Part shown: one piece after another, positions 28,592 through 36,472 of the stretch
How positions within the stretch are numbered: the stretch's first letter is position 1
How the letters are laid out: every line of letters starts with the position of its first letter
Assembly (NCBI GenBank): GCA_016719635.1
Contig: JADJYT010000007.1
Span: 1-64,000, forward strand
Length of the DNA: 64,000 bases
Origin: Sphingobacteriales bacterium
GTDB taxonomy: Bacteria > Bacteroidota > Bacteroidia > Chitinophagales > JADIYW01
Reading direction: 5' to 3'
The notes under the pieces: generated by a model
What the model was told of the DNA's origin: nothing
Database searches by the model: none
The model's input: the letters and a program-made list of their open reading frames with translations, nothing else
Translations under genes and position numbers: made by a program

Positions 28592-29542
28592 TTAGATTGG
28601 CATTAACTGGTTATTCTCCACTTTAAAACGACGGCCATCAATGGCTACCCAGGTATTTCCATCCAACTGCATCTTATTTCCCTTTTCATCCACCCATCCT
28701 ATTATACTGGCCGGATTACCTGCTACAAGGGCAAAACCAGGTACCGACCGGGTTACTACGGCACCAGCACCAATCAATGCATATGAACCAATCACTGTTC
28801 CTGCCAGTATGGTAGCATTAGCGCCAATGGAAGCCCCGCTTTTGACAATAGTACGAAGCCGTGGCCCAAGGTGTACCCCCGACCTGGGATACTTGTCATT
28901 TGTAAATGTTGTATTGGGGCCAACAAAAACATTATCTTCCAGCGTAATTCCATTCCAGAGGTATACTCCACATTTCAATGTAACATTATTACCTATCACA
29001 ACATCATTTTCAATAAAGGTATGACAATTGATATTGCAGTCCTGCCCAATTACCGCTCCTTCTAATATAACAGCAAACTGCCAAATGACAGTACCGGCAC
29101 CGACCATTTGGGTTTTAACTTCTGCCGAATTATGGGTGATAATCGGTTTTTTGAATTGCTCATATTCCCTTATGTAATCTTTTTCGTCGAATTTCGTGGA
29201 GGCGAATACCAATTGAACGGCGGTGCGTGAATATTGCACAGTATGCCAAGCATGCGGGGGGATATAAACTCCCTTATTGGGTGTATCCAGAATAAACACT
29301 TCTGTTTTCCCGTTGGGCGATTCCGTTGTTAAAATGGTCTTGGCGGTCACAGCCACCAATACCTGTTCCGTACGATGATGGGCATGCCGCCCCCTTACAA
29401 TGCTTTCTGGGGTATAGTACGTCCAAAAAACTCGTTCAATATTGAAAGGTATTTTTTCCTGTGCTTGGGCAACTGAGATATAACCAATAGAACTCTCACC
29501 AATCTTGTCGAACTCTATAATATATGGACTTTTATATCGCAA
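28592..29542 (-). CDS. Bifunctional 3,4-ketoisomerase (FdtA-like cupin) and hexapeptide-repeat acyltransferase
   Basis: This 316-residue fusion has an N-terminal cupin (about 1-135) with the WxcM/FdtA motifs RGRHAHHRTEQVLVAV and GVYIPPHAWHTVQYS; it would convert dTDP-4-keto-6-deoxyglucose to the 3-keto isomer. The C-terminal left-handed beta-helix (about 140-290) has the hexapeptide pattern, for example VKSGASIGANATILAGTVIG and VVTRSVPG, and ends VAGNPASIIGW; it would N-acylate the 3-amino sugar. As I recall, the characterised WxcM and FdtD fusions have the acyltransferase first, so the order here looks reversed. It works with the aminotransferase directly downstream. Confidence 0.85.
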   Translation of the reverse strand: MRYKSPYIIEFDKIGESSIGYISVAQAQEKIPFNIERVFWTYYTPESIVRGRHAHHRTEQVLVAVTAKTILTTESPNGKTEVFILDTPNKGVYIPPHAWHTVQYSRTAVQLVFASTKFDEKDYIREYEQFKKPIITHNSAEVKTQMVGAGTVIWQFAVILEGAVIGQDCNINCHTFIENDVVIGNNVTLKCGVYLWNGITLEDNVFVGPNTTFTNDKYPRSGVHLGPRLRTIVKSGASIGANATILAGTVIGSYALIGAGAVVTRSVPGFALVAGNPASIIGWVDEKGNKMQLDGNTWVAIDGRRFKVENNQLMPI

Positions 29543-29713
29543 AATTTAAATATATTTTTATGTTGTTTGTAAAATTTAGCTTACATCAATAAAAGTTTCA
29601 ATATAAAAAATCTTATGAGGATTTTCCTATTGCTTCAAAGGTATTAAAATTTGGGTTATTTTCAAAACGTTAAATCGTAAGGTGGAAGTTTAAAGTGTTA
29701 AACAATAGATTTG

Positions 29714-29965
29714 TTAAAAAGGAACAGCATCTCTGTAGGTAATGCATTTTTCGAGCAAGGCGGCATCCCGTACATCGCCTTCAATAAATTCCACCACGGG
29801 ATTGCTGATGAATGACTGCATATTGTAATGCGAACCTCGTATCAGGTTGTCGATAATGATAATCTTTTTGGGCTGGTGCTGTAACAGTTCTTCCACTACA
29901 TAAGAGCCTACAAATCCGGCTCCGCCTGTTGCCAGAATAGTGGCATCGGTAATCTTGTTGTTCAT
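29714..29965 (-). pseudogene. Truncated duplicate of the epimerase gene 5' end
   Basis: The 83-residue frame repeats the epimerase start (MNNKITDATILATGGAGFVGS against MNNKISDATILVTGGAGFVGS) and follows it to LLEKCI. Homology then ends at 29742, and the frame closes with unrelated residues YRDAVPF. No catalytic residues are present, so it is a remnant. It is the truncated arm of the 265-bp repeat and lies between lhgO and the inserted block. Confidence 0.9.
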
Positions 29966-30006
29966 GCTGCAAAGATAAAGATTATTTAAGTTCTTTCCAT
30001 GCCATT
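29742..30006. repeat. 265-bp direct repeat, copy 2 (truncated epimerase 5' end plus intact lhgO 3' end)
   Basis: This is the second copy of the segment at 25011-25275, in the same orientation. Here the lhgO side is intact and the epimerase side is cut short at 29742. The mirrored arrangement of intact and truncated genes at the two copies is what a single crossover with a circular molecule carrying this junction would leave. Confidence 0.92.
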
Positions 30007-31175
30007 TCAGCGATGGTAAGACCTATGGATAACGAGGCTGTTGCCGCTGGCGAGGGCGTGTTCAGCACATGGATGATGTTGTCCTGTTTCTCTATGATGA
30101 AATCATCCACCACATTGCCGTTTCTGTCCATGGCGGAGGCCCGTACACCGGCATCACCCGGCAGCAGGTCATCTAGCTGCAGTTCGGGCAGTAAGCGCTG
30201 CAGTGCCGCAGTAAACGCTTTCTTGGAATAGGAACGGCGCATCTCGCCGATGCCGGTTCTCCAGTTTTTAAAGGCCATCCTTAAAAATCCGGGATAGGTG
30301 ACAGATTCGAAAAACTCCTTCCACACGATATCGGATTTATGATATCCTTCGCGGGCGTAGGCCAGCACGGCATTCGGCCCCGCCTCTACGCCGCCCTGAA
30401 TAAAGCGGGTGAAATGTACGCCCAGGAAGGGGAAATTGGGATCCGGAACAGGATAGATAAGATGATTCACCAGGTGTTCCTTTTCCTTTTTCAGCGTATA
30501 ATACTCGCCGCGGAACGGAATTATTTTTACCGACACGTTATTTTGTGTCATTTGCGCAATCTTATCGGAATACAATCCGGCGCAGTTGATAAGCAGTTTA
30601 CAGGAATAAGCTGCATCTGTCGTCTTTACTTTTATCTCCTGAGCCGCAACCTGAATGCCGGTCACTTTCTGGTTGCAGGCAATCGATCCGTTCAGGCGCT
30701 TTATTTTTTCGGCGTATCTTTTGGATACGGCAGTATAGTCAATGATACCGGTTTGCGGCACGAAAATTCCCCGGATGCCGGCACAGTGCGGCTCATGCTT
30801 TTTGATGTCGGCGGCATTTAATAATTCCATTCCTGCAAGGCCATTCTCCAAACCCCGCTGGTAGATATTTTGAAGGCGATCCAATTCGTCTTCGCGGGTG
30901 GCAACGATGATCTTGCCGCAGATATCATACGGAATGTTTTCCGCATCGCAGAATTCCAGCAACATCTTGTAGCCGCGCAAACAGTTGACAGCGCGCAAAC
31001 TTCCGGGTTTGTAATAAATACCGGAATGGATCACGCCCGAATTGTTGCCGGTCTGATGCCGGGCAATATCCCCTTCTTTCTCTAAAATCAGGACGTTTAA
31101 ACCGGGTTGCTGCTCTAGCAGATGCAGGGCTGTAGCCAATCCCACAATGCCGCCGATAATGATAATGTCGTACAT
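29982..31175 (-). CDS. lhgO: L-2-hydroxyglutarate oxidase / FAD-dependent oxidoreductase (LhgO-like)
   Basis: This 397-residue DAO-type FAD enzyme starts MYDIIIIGGIVGLATALHL. It contains the family segments GDIARHQTGNNSGVIHSGIY near residue 42, PQTGIIDYTAVSKRYAEKI, HFTRFIQGGVEAGPNAVLA and the C-terminal FIIEKQDNIIHVLNTPSPAA, TASLSIGLTIAEM. LhgO oxidises L-2-hydroxyglutarate to 2-oxoglutarate. The dinucleotide loop reads IGGIVG, so the usual first glycine of GxGxxG appears to be missing. The ATG at 31175 was chosen; longer reading upstream fits the C-terminus of the preceding GT2. Its place inside a glycan operon is unusual, and its substrate there could differ. Confidence 0.82.
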   Translation of the reverse strand: MYDIIIIGGIVGLATALHLLEQQPGLNVLILEKEGDIARHQTGNNSGVIHSGIYYKPGSLRAVNCLRGYKMLLEFCDAENIPYDICGKIIVATREDELDRLQNIYQRGLENGLAGMELLNAADIKKHEPHCAGIRGIFVPQTGIIDYTAVSKRYAEKIKRLNGSIACNQKVTGIQVAAQEIKVKTTDAAYSCKLLINCAGLYSDKIAQMTQNNVSVKIIPFRGEYYTLKKEKEHLVNHLIYPVPDPNFPFLGVHFTRFIQGGVEAGPNAVLAYAREGYHKSDIVWKEFFESVTYPGFLRMAFKNWRTGIGEMRRSYSKKAFTAALQRLLPELQLDDLLPGDAGVRASAMDRNGNVVDDFIIEKQDNIIHVLNTPSPAATASLSIGLTIAEMAWKELK

Positions 31176-31209
31176 CTTATTGTTCGAAGGATTTAAATCA
31201 ATGATTTGA

Positions 31210-32122
31210 TCAATAATGAAAACAGGCCGTTTTGCGGCTGGCATCCAGTGTCCGCCATAAATATTCGGCGATTATGCCCAGTGCGATATTAGTTAATCCA
31301 AAACCAAGCAATAAGATAGACGTCAGAGCAGGCCATCCGGAGGCCAGGTCATCATACATTATCTTACGGGATGCAATATAAATGGTCCAGAAAATCCCGA
31401 AAGTAAAAAACAGCATTCCCATCAGCGATACAAAACGGATAGGTGCATAGGAGAATGCCACGAAGGAATCGATAAATAGTTTTATTTTCTTGCCCAGTGT
31501 CCATTTTGATTTTCCGATGGCTCTTTCTTTCTTATTATACAGAATAGAGGCTTGTGTAAATCCCATTCCCAGTATCTGTAAGAAAATGGAGGAATTGGAT
31601 TCTATATTATCGTTGAGTTGTCGGGTGACTTTGGAATTAAAGAATACGATATCAAAACCTTTATCAGGGAAATTAGAAAAGGCAAATTTTTGCATCATCC
31701 GCGCATAGAAACGGGAAAATAACGTTTCAAACAAAGAGTTATTCGTGTTGTTTCGGTTTGCCCATACGATATCAAAACCTTGTTTCGCTTTTTCATACAT
31801 CTGATAGACCAGTTCCAATGGGTCCTGCAAATCGGCGTACATGAATGTAATGTATTCCATCTTCGCATGAAGAATGCCTGCGCGTAGGGCGGCATGTGAG
31901 CCATAGTTTTTGGAAAAAGAAATAAGCTGCGTGGAATAGTTTTTGAATGATTGCTGTTGCAGTATTTCAAATGAACCGTCTGTAGAACCGTCATTGATAA
32001 AAATAATTTCAATAGGCAGCGTCTGCTTGTCGGCAAAAAAAAGCGTTCAAGGCAGTTACCAATACAGGTACCCCTTCAGCCTCGTTATACAAAGGAATAA
32101 TTATGGATATGCCTTTCTTCAT
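31210..32122 (-). pseudogene. GtrB-like polyprenyl-phosphate glycosyltransferase (GT2), frameshifted
   Basis: The gene begins ATG at 32122 (ATGA overlap with the neuD-like gene) with GISIIIPLYNEAEGVPVL. It then breaks at an 8-T run (32034-32041 on the plus strand as A8); seven Ts restore FFADKQTLPIEIIFINDG. The rest includes MYADLQDPLELV, GKSKWTLGKKIKLFIDSF and two C-terminal helices. Near 31235 a second shift is likely, because LDASRKRPVFIIDQIIDLN in another frame matches the paralog ending LDAIRNRPIYIIEEIVDTN. As read, the protein ends HY-stop at 31210. It is a homolog of the gene at 26533-27477 and would charge polyprenyl phosphate with the sugar made by the upstream genes. Confidence 0.78.
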
Positions 32123-32736
32123 ATTGCTCTGGCCGGATTACCGACGACTTTGCTGTTGTTTTCTACATTCTTAATGACATTGCTGCCCATTCCAATCAGT
32201 ACGTTATTTCCGACCCGGATGTTATTGATAATATTGGACCCGCTTCCGATATAACAGTTATCACCTATAGCTGTATAGCCTGCAATACATATATTGGAGC
32301 CAATCAAGGTGTAATCGCCGATAGTGGTATCGTGGTGGATAACGGTATTGGGCAGTATGCAGATGTGGTTGCCGATTGTTGCATTGGCAGTAATCACCAC
32401 GCCTGCATAAATTAAACAGTTGGTGCCCACCTGCGCATTTTCTGAAACGGATGCTCTCGGATGAATGACAGTAGCAAACCTGCTTTCTGGAATTCCCAAT
32501 GAATCAATGAGCTGTTTACGGATGGTATAGCTGGCAGGACTTCCCGGAACCGCCAGTACTTTGGCATTCGGGTGTTTTTCAAAAGCACTTCTGTCGAATA
32601 CCGGAAAACCGCCGGGTGCCATTCCTTGTTTTTCTTTGGTATCATCTACAAATCCGATAAAGGAGAAATTTTACCCTAAACAATCTAATGCTTCTAATCC
32701 ATTGCCATTGTAGGGGAAAATGAGTAATTCCTGCAT
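32119..32736 (-). pseudogene. NeuD/PglD-like sugar O- or N-acyltransferase with an in-frame stop
   Basis: The frame from ATG 32736 (overlapping the upstream TAA as TAATG) reads QELLIFPYNGNGLEALDCLG, then a TAA at 32673-32671, then continues in the same frame NFSFIGFVDDTKEKQG to a hexapeptide-repeat domain: VIHPRASVSENAQVG, NATIGNHICILPNTVIHHD, and a C-terminal VVGNPARAI. The N-terminal nucleotide-sugar-binding fold plus beta-helix is typical of NeuD/PglD acyltransferases, which use acetyl-CoA. It ends in an ATGA overlap with the GT2 gene. The lesion is a single codon, so a substitution or a sequencing error could account for it. A Met at 32622 could start a shorter protein lacking the N-terminal fold. 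Confidence 0.78.
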
Positions 32737-33833
32737 TAGTAGTTGTTTATGGCCTCAATTACATGACTGACTTGTTCGTCGGTCAGTTCAGCGTACATCG
32801 GCAACGAGACGCAATGTGCTGCCAGGTATTCTGCATTCGGGAAGTCACCTTCTTTATAGCCTAAATGGGCGTATGCTTTTTGCAGATGGCAAGGTACAGG
32901 ATAGTGGAATGCCGGTGAAATGTTATGTTCATTCAGGAATTGGCAAAAACCATCCTTGTCTTCAGTGGTCACCACGAATAAATGAAATACAGAGTCCGCC
33001 CATTCCGGCTGTGCCTGCATCTTTATTTTCGGATTGGTAATTTCGGATTGATAACGTTTGGCGATAGCCCGTCTCCGGTTGTTCCATCCTTCCAGGTAGC
33101 GCAGTTTCACGGTCAGCGATGCGCCTTCAAGGCCACCCATCCTGTAATTGTATCCTACTTCATCGTGGTAATACCGAACCTTGCAGCCATGGTTACGCAA
33201 ACTTTGCAGGTGTGTATAGTATGATTCATGATTGGTCGTGATACCACCGGCTTCTCCACAGGCACCCAGGTTCTTGCCGGGATAGAAACTGAAGCAGGCC
33301 ATTTCACCAAAACCGCCTACAGGCTGGCCTTTAAAGCGTGCGCCCTGTGCCTGTGCGGCATCTTCAATAAAAAGCAGCTGATGTTTTTTGCAAATGGCAG
33401 CCACCGCATCAATATTAAAGGGTTGTCCATATAGATGAACGCCAATGATGGCTTTGGTCTTTGGGGTAATTTTTTCTTCAATTTTTGCAGTGTCGATTTC
33501 CCAGGTGTCTGCCGTACAATCTACAAATACCGGTGTAGCGCCTGCATGGCTTGGTCCCCATGCAGTCGCAATAAATGTGTTAGCGGGAATAATGACCTCA
33601 TCTCCTGCACCGATGCCTAAGGCTATCATGGCCAAATGGAGCGCAGTGGTTCCGTTGCTGACACCCACTGCATAAGACGTATTGCAATACCGGGCGAAAC
33701 TCTTTTCAAATTCTTCCACAAACGGGCCGCCAGAAAAAGCAGTTTTTTCATACACTTTTTCAAATAGTTCGAATATTTCCGCTTTCACCTGTTGGTGTTG
33801 TCCCCTCAAGTCTAAACAAGGTATTTTCTCCAT
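32736..33833 (-). CDS. WbpE/WlbC-like UDP-sugar aminotransferase (DegT family)
   Basis: This 365-residue PLP enzyme starts MEKIPCLDLRGQHQQVKAEI. It carries GVSNGTTALHLAMIALGIG near residue 57, IEDAAQAQGARFKGQPVGGF near 156 and SFYPGKNLGACGEAGG with PLP lysine K187. With the oxidoreductase and the acetyltransferase directly upstream it reconstructs the WbpB-WbpD-WbpE set: C3 oxidation, amination and acetylation of UDP-GlcNAcA, giving UDP-2,3-diacetamido-2,3-dideoxyglucuronate. WbpE does the amination. The UDP-GlcNAc 6-dehydrogenase needed first (WbpA) is not in the window. It overlaps the NeuD-like gene by TAATG. Confidence 0.85.
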   Translation of the reverse strand: MEKIPCLDLRGQHQQVKAEIFELFEKVYEKTAFSGGPFVEEFEKSFARYCNTSYAVGVSNGTTALHLAMIALGIGAGDEVIIPANTFIATAWGPSHAGATPVFVDCTADTWEIDTAKIEEKITPKTKAIIGVHLYGQPFNIDAVAAICKKHQLLFIEDAAQAQGARFKGQPVGGFGEMACFSFYPGKNLGACGEAGGITTNHESYYTHLQSLRNHGCKVRYYHDEVGYNYRMGGLEGASLTVKLRYLEGWNNRRRAIAKRYQSEITNPKIKMQAQPEWADSVFHLFVVTTEDKDGFCQFLNEHNISPAFHYPVPCHLQKAYAHLGYKEGDFPNAEYLAAHCVSLPMYAELTDEQVSHVIEAINNY

Positions 33834-33839
33834 AATCTT

Positions 33840-34331
33840 TTAGTCGATAGTTTTAATAATTCTTGCAGGATTTCCCGCAACGATGGTATGGGGCGGAACA
33901 TCTTTGGTCACCACGGCGCCGGCTCCCACCAGCGCATTTTCTCCGATGGTGATGCCGCACAGGATAGTGGCATTGCTGCCAATGGAGGCTCCCTTTTTTA
34001 CAAAGGTTTCCACCAAGGTCCAGTCTGCATCCGTTTGTGCGGAACCGTCCGGGTTGGTGGCGCGCGGAAACAGGTCATTGGTAAACATCACCCCATGCCC
34101 GATAAATACATTATCTTCAATGTGAACGCCCTCACATATAAAGCTGTGGGAAGATATCTTGCAGTTTTTCCCGATGCTGGCCCCTTTCTGGATTTCTACA
34201 AAGGTGCCCACTTTGGAATTATCGTCGATGCTGCAATGGTAGGCATTTACAAAGTCATAAATTTTTACATTGCTTCCGACGGAAACATTATTCAGGGACT
34301 GCTTGGGATGGTTCTGGGTTATTTTTTCCAT
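33840..34331 (-). CDS. WbpD/WlbB-like N-acetyltransferase (left-handed beta-helix)
   Basis: This 163-residue protein is built almost wholly from hexapeptide repeats: VSVGSNVKIYDFVNAYHC, VGTFVEIQKGASIGKNCKIS, VFIGHGVMFTNDLFPRA, VKKGASIGSNATILCGITIG, and the closing VAGNPARIIK. This order and length match WbpD/WlbB, which acetylates the 3-amino group of UDP-2-acetamido-3-amino-2,3-dideoxyglucuronate using acetyl-CoA. It works as a trimer in the cytoplasm. It lies between the aminotransferase (6-base gap) and the oxidoreductase (adjacent), giving a complete three-step cassette. Confidence 0.87.
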   Translation of the reverse strand: MEKITQNHPKQSLNNVSVGSNVKIYDFVNAYHCSIDDNSKVGTFVEIQKGASIGKNCKISSHSFICEGVHIEDNVFIGHGVMFTNDLFPRATNPDGSAQTDADWTLVETFVKKGASIGSNATILCGITIGENALVGAGAVVTKDVPPHTIVAGNPARIIKTID

Positions 34332-35336
34332 TTAGACGATGATTTCTTTACCTTTGTTTTTGATGGATTCCTGAGCCGCTTCCAGTATTCGTATCACCTC
34401 TAACCCCGATTGATAGTTGGAGATGGGAGTTGTCTGTTGTGTGATGGCAGAAATGAAATCGGCAGCCATGCCTGCCAGCGCTTCTTTAGAATCTACTTTC
34501 GGGATATGGATATCTCCGGCACGGTAGTCAACCAGGATCCTGTTTTTTTCTTCGTCGGTTTTATGACTGAAACCGGTGTCATATACCTTTATCTTTTCCG
34601 TTGGCTCCAGGTCATTATACACCACCATTTTTTTATCTCCGCCAATCAGCATCATCCTGATTTTTACAGGGGATGTCCAGGAACAATTGAAGTGTGCGAT
34701 AAAGTCTGAATGGTAATTGACCGTCAGGTAGGCGATATTCTCGATGCCGTTGTTGGTGTGCGAGATGCCGGTAGCCTGAACACTATAAGGCTTTTCGGGT
34801 ACCAGATAGGTTAGAATGGAAATGTCGTGCGGGGCTAAATCCCATAACACATTGACATCCGGCTGGAACAATCCCAGGTTGATACGCGTCGAATCAAAAT
34901 ATTTCACTTTCCCGATTTCACCGGATTCAATCATGGCCTTCATCTTCTGGACGGCACCTGTATAGAGGAAGGTGTGGTCTACCATTAATACCTTGTTGTA
35001 TTTGGCTGCCAGTTCTATTAACTCCTCTGCTTCTGTTACTTTACTGGTCATGGGTTTTTCGAGCAGTACATGCTTGCCGTGTTCGAGCGCTTTTTTGGCC
35101 AGATTATAATGTGTGAAGACCGGGGTGGCAATCACAATGGCGTCTATGTCCTTGTTGCTAAAGACATCTTCTGTGTCGGAAGATATCTGGATGCTGTTGT
35201 GGTTGCGTTTGGCAACCTCCAGCCGTTCGGCCCGGAAATCGACAACGGTATGCACGAAACATCCGGCGGTGGATGAGAAATTTCTGACTAAATTGGGACC
35301 CCAGTATCCGTATCCTATAATTGCTATGTTAATCAT
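34332..35336 (-). CDS. WbpB/WlbA-like UDP-sugar 3-dehydrogenase (Gfo/Idh/MocA)
   Basis: This 334-residue protein has the N-terminal NAD-binding IAIIGYGYWGPNLVRNF, the family motif HVLLEKPMTSK near residue 89 (EKP) and VLWDLAPHDISILTYL near 175, where the histidine after AP is a candidate catalytic residue. It would oxidise C3 of UDP-GlcNAcA with NAD, the first of three steps shared with the next two genes. This is the first gene of the minus-strand run that ends at 19126. A possible -7 element TAGATTTG lies at 35359-35352. Confidence 0.87.
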   Translation of the reverse strand: MINIAIIGYGYWGPNLVRNFSSTAGCFVHTVVDFRAERLEVAKRNHNSIQISSDTEDVFSNKDIDAIVIATPVFTHYNLAKKALEHGKHVLLEKPMTSKVTEAEELIELAAKYNKVLMVDHTFLYTGAVQKMKAMIESGEIGKVKYFDSTRINLGLFQPDVNVLWDLAPHDISILTYLVPEKPYSVQATGISHTNNGIENIAYLTVNYHSDFIAHFNCSWTSPVKIRMMLIGGDKKMVVYNDLEPTEKIKVYDTGFSHKTDEEKNRILVDYRAGDIHIPKVDSKEALAGMAADFISAITQQTTPISNYQSGLEVIRILEAAQESIKNKGKEIIV

Positions 35337-35485
35337 GTCTGTTCAAGCACACAAATCTAAGAAACTATTTTTATAATGGCAGAAATAAAACACCATCAAA
35401 ATGAACGTTATTTGCCGTAACTTATACGGTGTAATGCAAATAGCGTTATTCTTTTTATCTTTAAAGCTTAATTTTTTCTTTTCCG
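35337..35485. promoter_or_regulatory. Divergent intergenic region between the two large glycan operons
   Basis: This 149-bp spacer separates the minus-strand run (first gene 35336) from the plus-strand run (first gene 35486). On the minus strand TAGATTTG (35359-35352) fits TAnnTTTG. On the plus strand TATCTTTA (35456-35463) fits seven of eight positions. A 5-bp inverted repeat, CCGTA and TACGG around ACTTA, lies near 35415-35429. No gene was found here. Confidence 0.5.
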
Positions 35486-36463
35486 GTGAAAATATCCATC
35501 ATAACCCCATCATTCAATCAAGGGAATTACATTGAGAAAACCATAGACAGTGTGTTGTCTCAAAATTATCCGGATTTAGAATATATCATCATTGACGGGG
35601 GAAGTACGGATAATTCTGTCGAGGTTATCAAAAAGTATGCAAAATACCTCACTTATTGGGTAAGTGAAAAAGATAAGGGGCAAAGTCATGCCATTAATAA
35701 AGGTCTCAAGTTAGCAACCGGAGAAGTGGTGAACTGGATTAACAGTGATGACTGGTATTATCCCGATACACTGCATAAGGTGGCCTCGGCTTTTGAAGAT
35801 GAAAATATCCTGGTTGTCAGCGGTAAAGGGAGTGTCTGGCAGGATAATAGGATAAGAAATACCAATCCGGGAGCAGATATTTATCCGGAATTTGAAAAAA
35901 CGGTAGGTTGGGCGCGGATTGACCAGCCGGAAACATTCTTCCGGCACAGCGCCATCATAAAGATGGGATTGCTGAATACGGACTTGCATTATGTGATGGA
36001 CAGAGAGTGGTGGATACGGTTTTTGCTGCATTTCGGGCAGGACAGGGTAAAAAAGGTGGAGGATCTTTTGGTGAATTTCCGGTTACACGAGAATTCCAAG
36101 TCTTATAACTTCCAGAATCTATTCAGCGAAGAAGCCTTGAATGTGTATTACTCTATCGCCCGGCAGAACAATCTTAAGGAAGAGGTTTGTATGCTGGAAT
36201 CTGAATTTAAAGTGGCATACATCGATTCTCTGCAATATAATCAGATAGCAGATATGACTTTGCTCAAAAAAATCATTCATTATTTTCTTTTTCTGGAAGG
36301 TCGGCTGAAGTATGCCGATAATGAACTGGCATTAGCGGCCAGGTTTTTAAAGCTGGTCGATAAGCGAATGTTACAAGCCAAAGACAGGAGCGAACTCCGT
36401 CAGCTGAAAATCAGGACGGCGCTGATGCCGGCGTGGCTGAAAAAAATTGTCAATAAACGATAA
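35486..36463 (+). CDS. Glycosyltransferase family 2
   Basis: This 325-residue GT2 starts at GTG with KISIITPSFNQGNYIEKTID, then IIIDGGSTDNSVEV, and the metal-binding NWINSDDWYYPDTL near residue 88. It continues with DQPETFFRHSAIIKMG and VMDREWWIRFLLHFG, typical of WcaA-like transferases in capsule clusters. No other in-frame start keeps the conserved N-terminus. It is the first gene of a co-directional set of six glycan genes ending at 42505. The donor is not predictable. Confidence 0.87.
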   Translation: MKISIITPSFNQGNYIEKTIDSVLSQNYPDLEYIIIDGGSTDNSVEVIKKYAKYLTYWVSEKDKGQSHAINKGLKLATGEVVNWINSDDWYYPDTLHKVASAFEDENILVVSGKGSVWQDNRIRNTNPGADIYPEFEKTVGWARIDQPETFFRHSAIIKMGLLNTDLHYVMDREWWIRFLLHFGQDRVKKVEDLLVNFRLHENSKSYNFQNLFSEEALNVYYSIARQNNLKEEVCMLESEFKVAYIDSLQYNQIADMTLLKKIIHYFLFLEGRLKYADNELALAARFLKLVDKRMLQAKDRSELRQLKIRTALMPAWLKKIVNKR

Positions 36464-36472
36464 CCCCCGATA

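Noticed and set aside
30339..30821. 160-codon open frame opposite lhgO
   Set aside because: The opposite strand encodes a full-length FAD enzyme; this frame has no motif.
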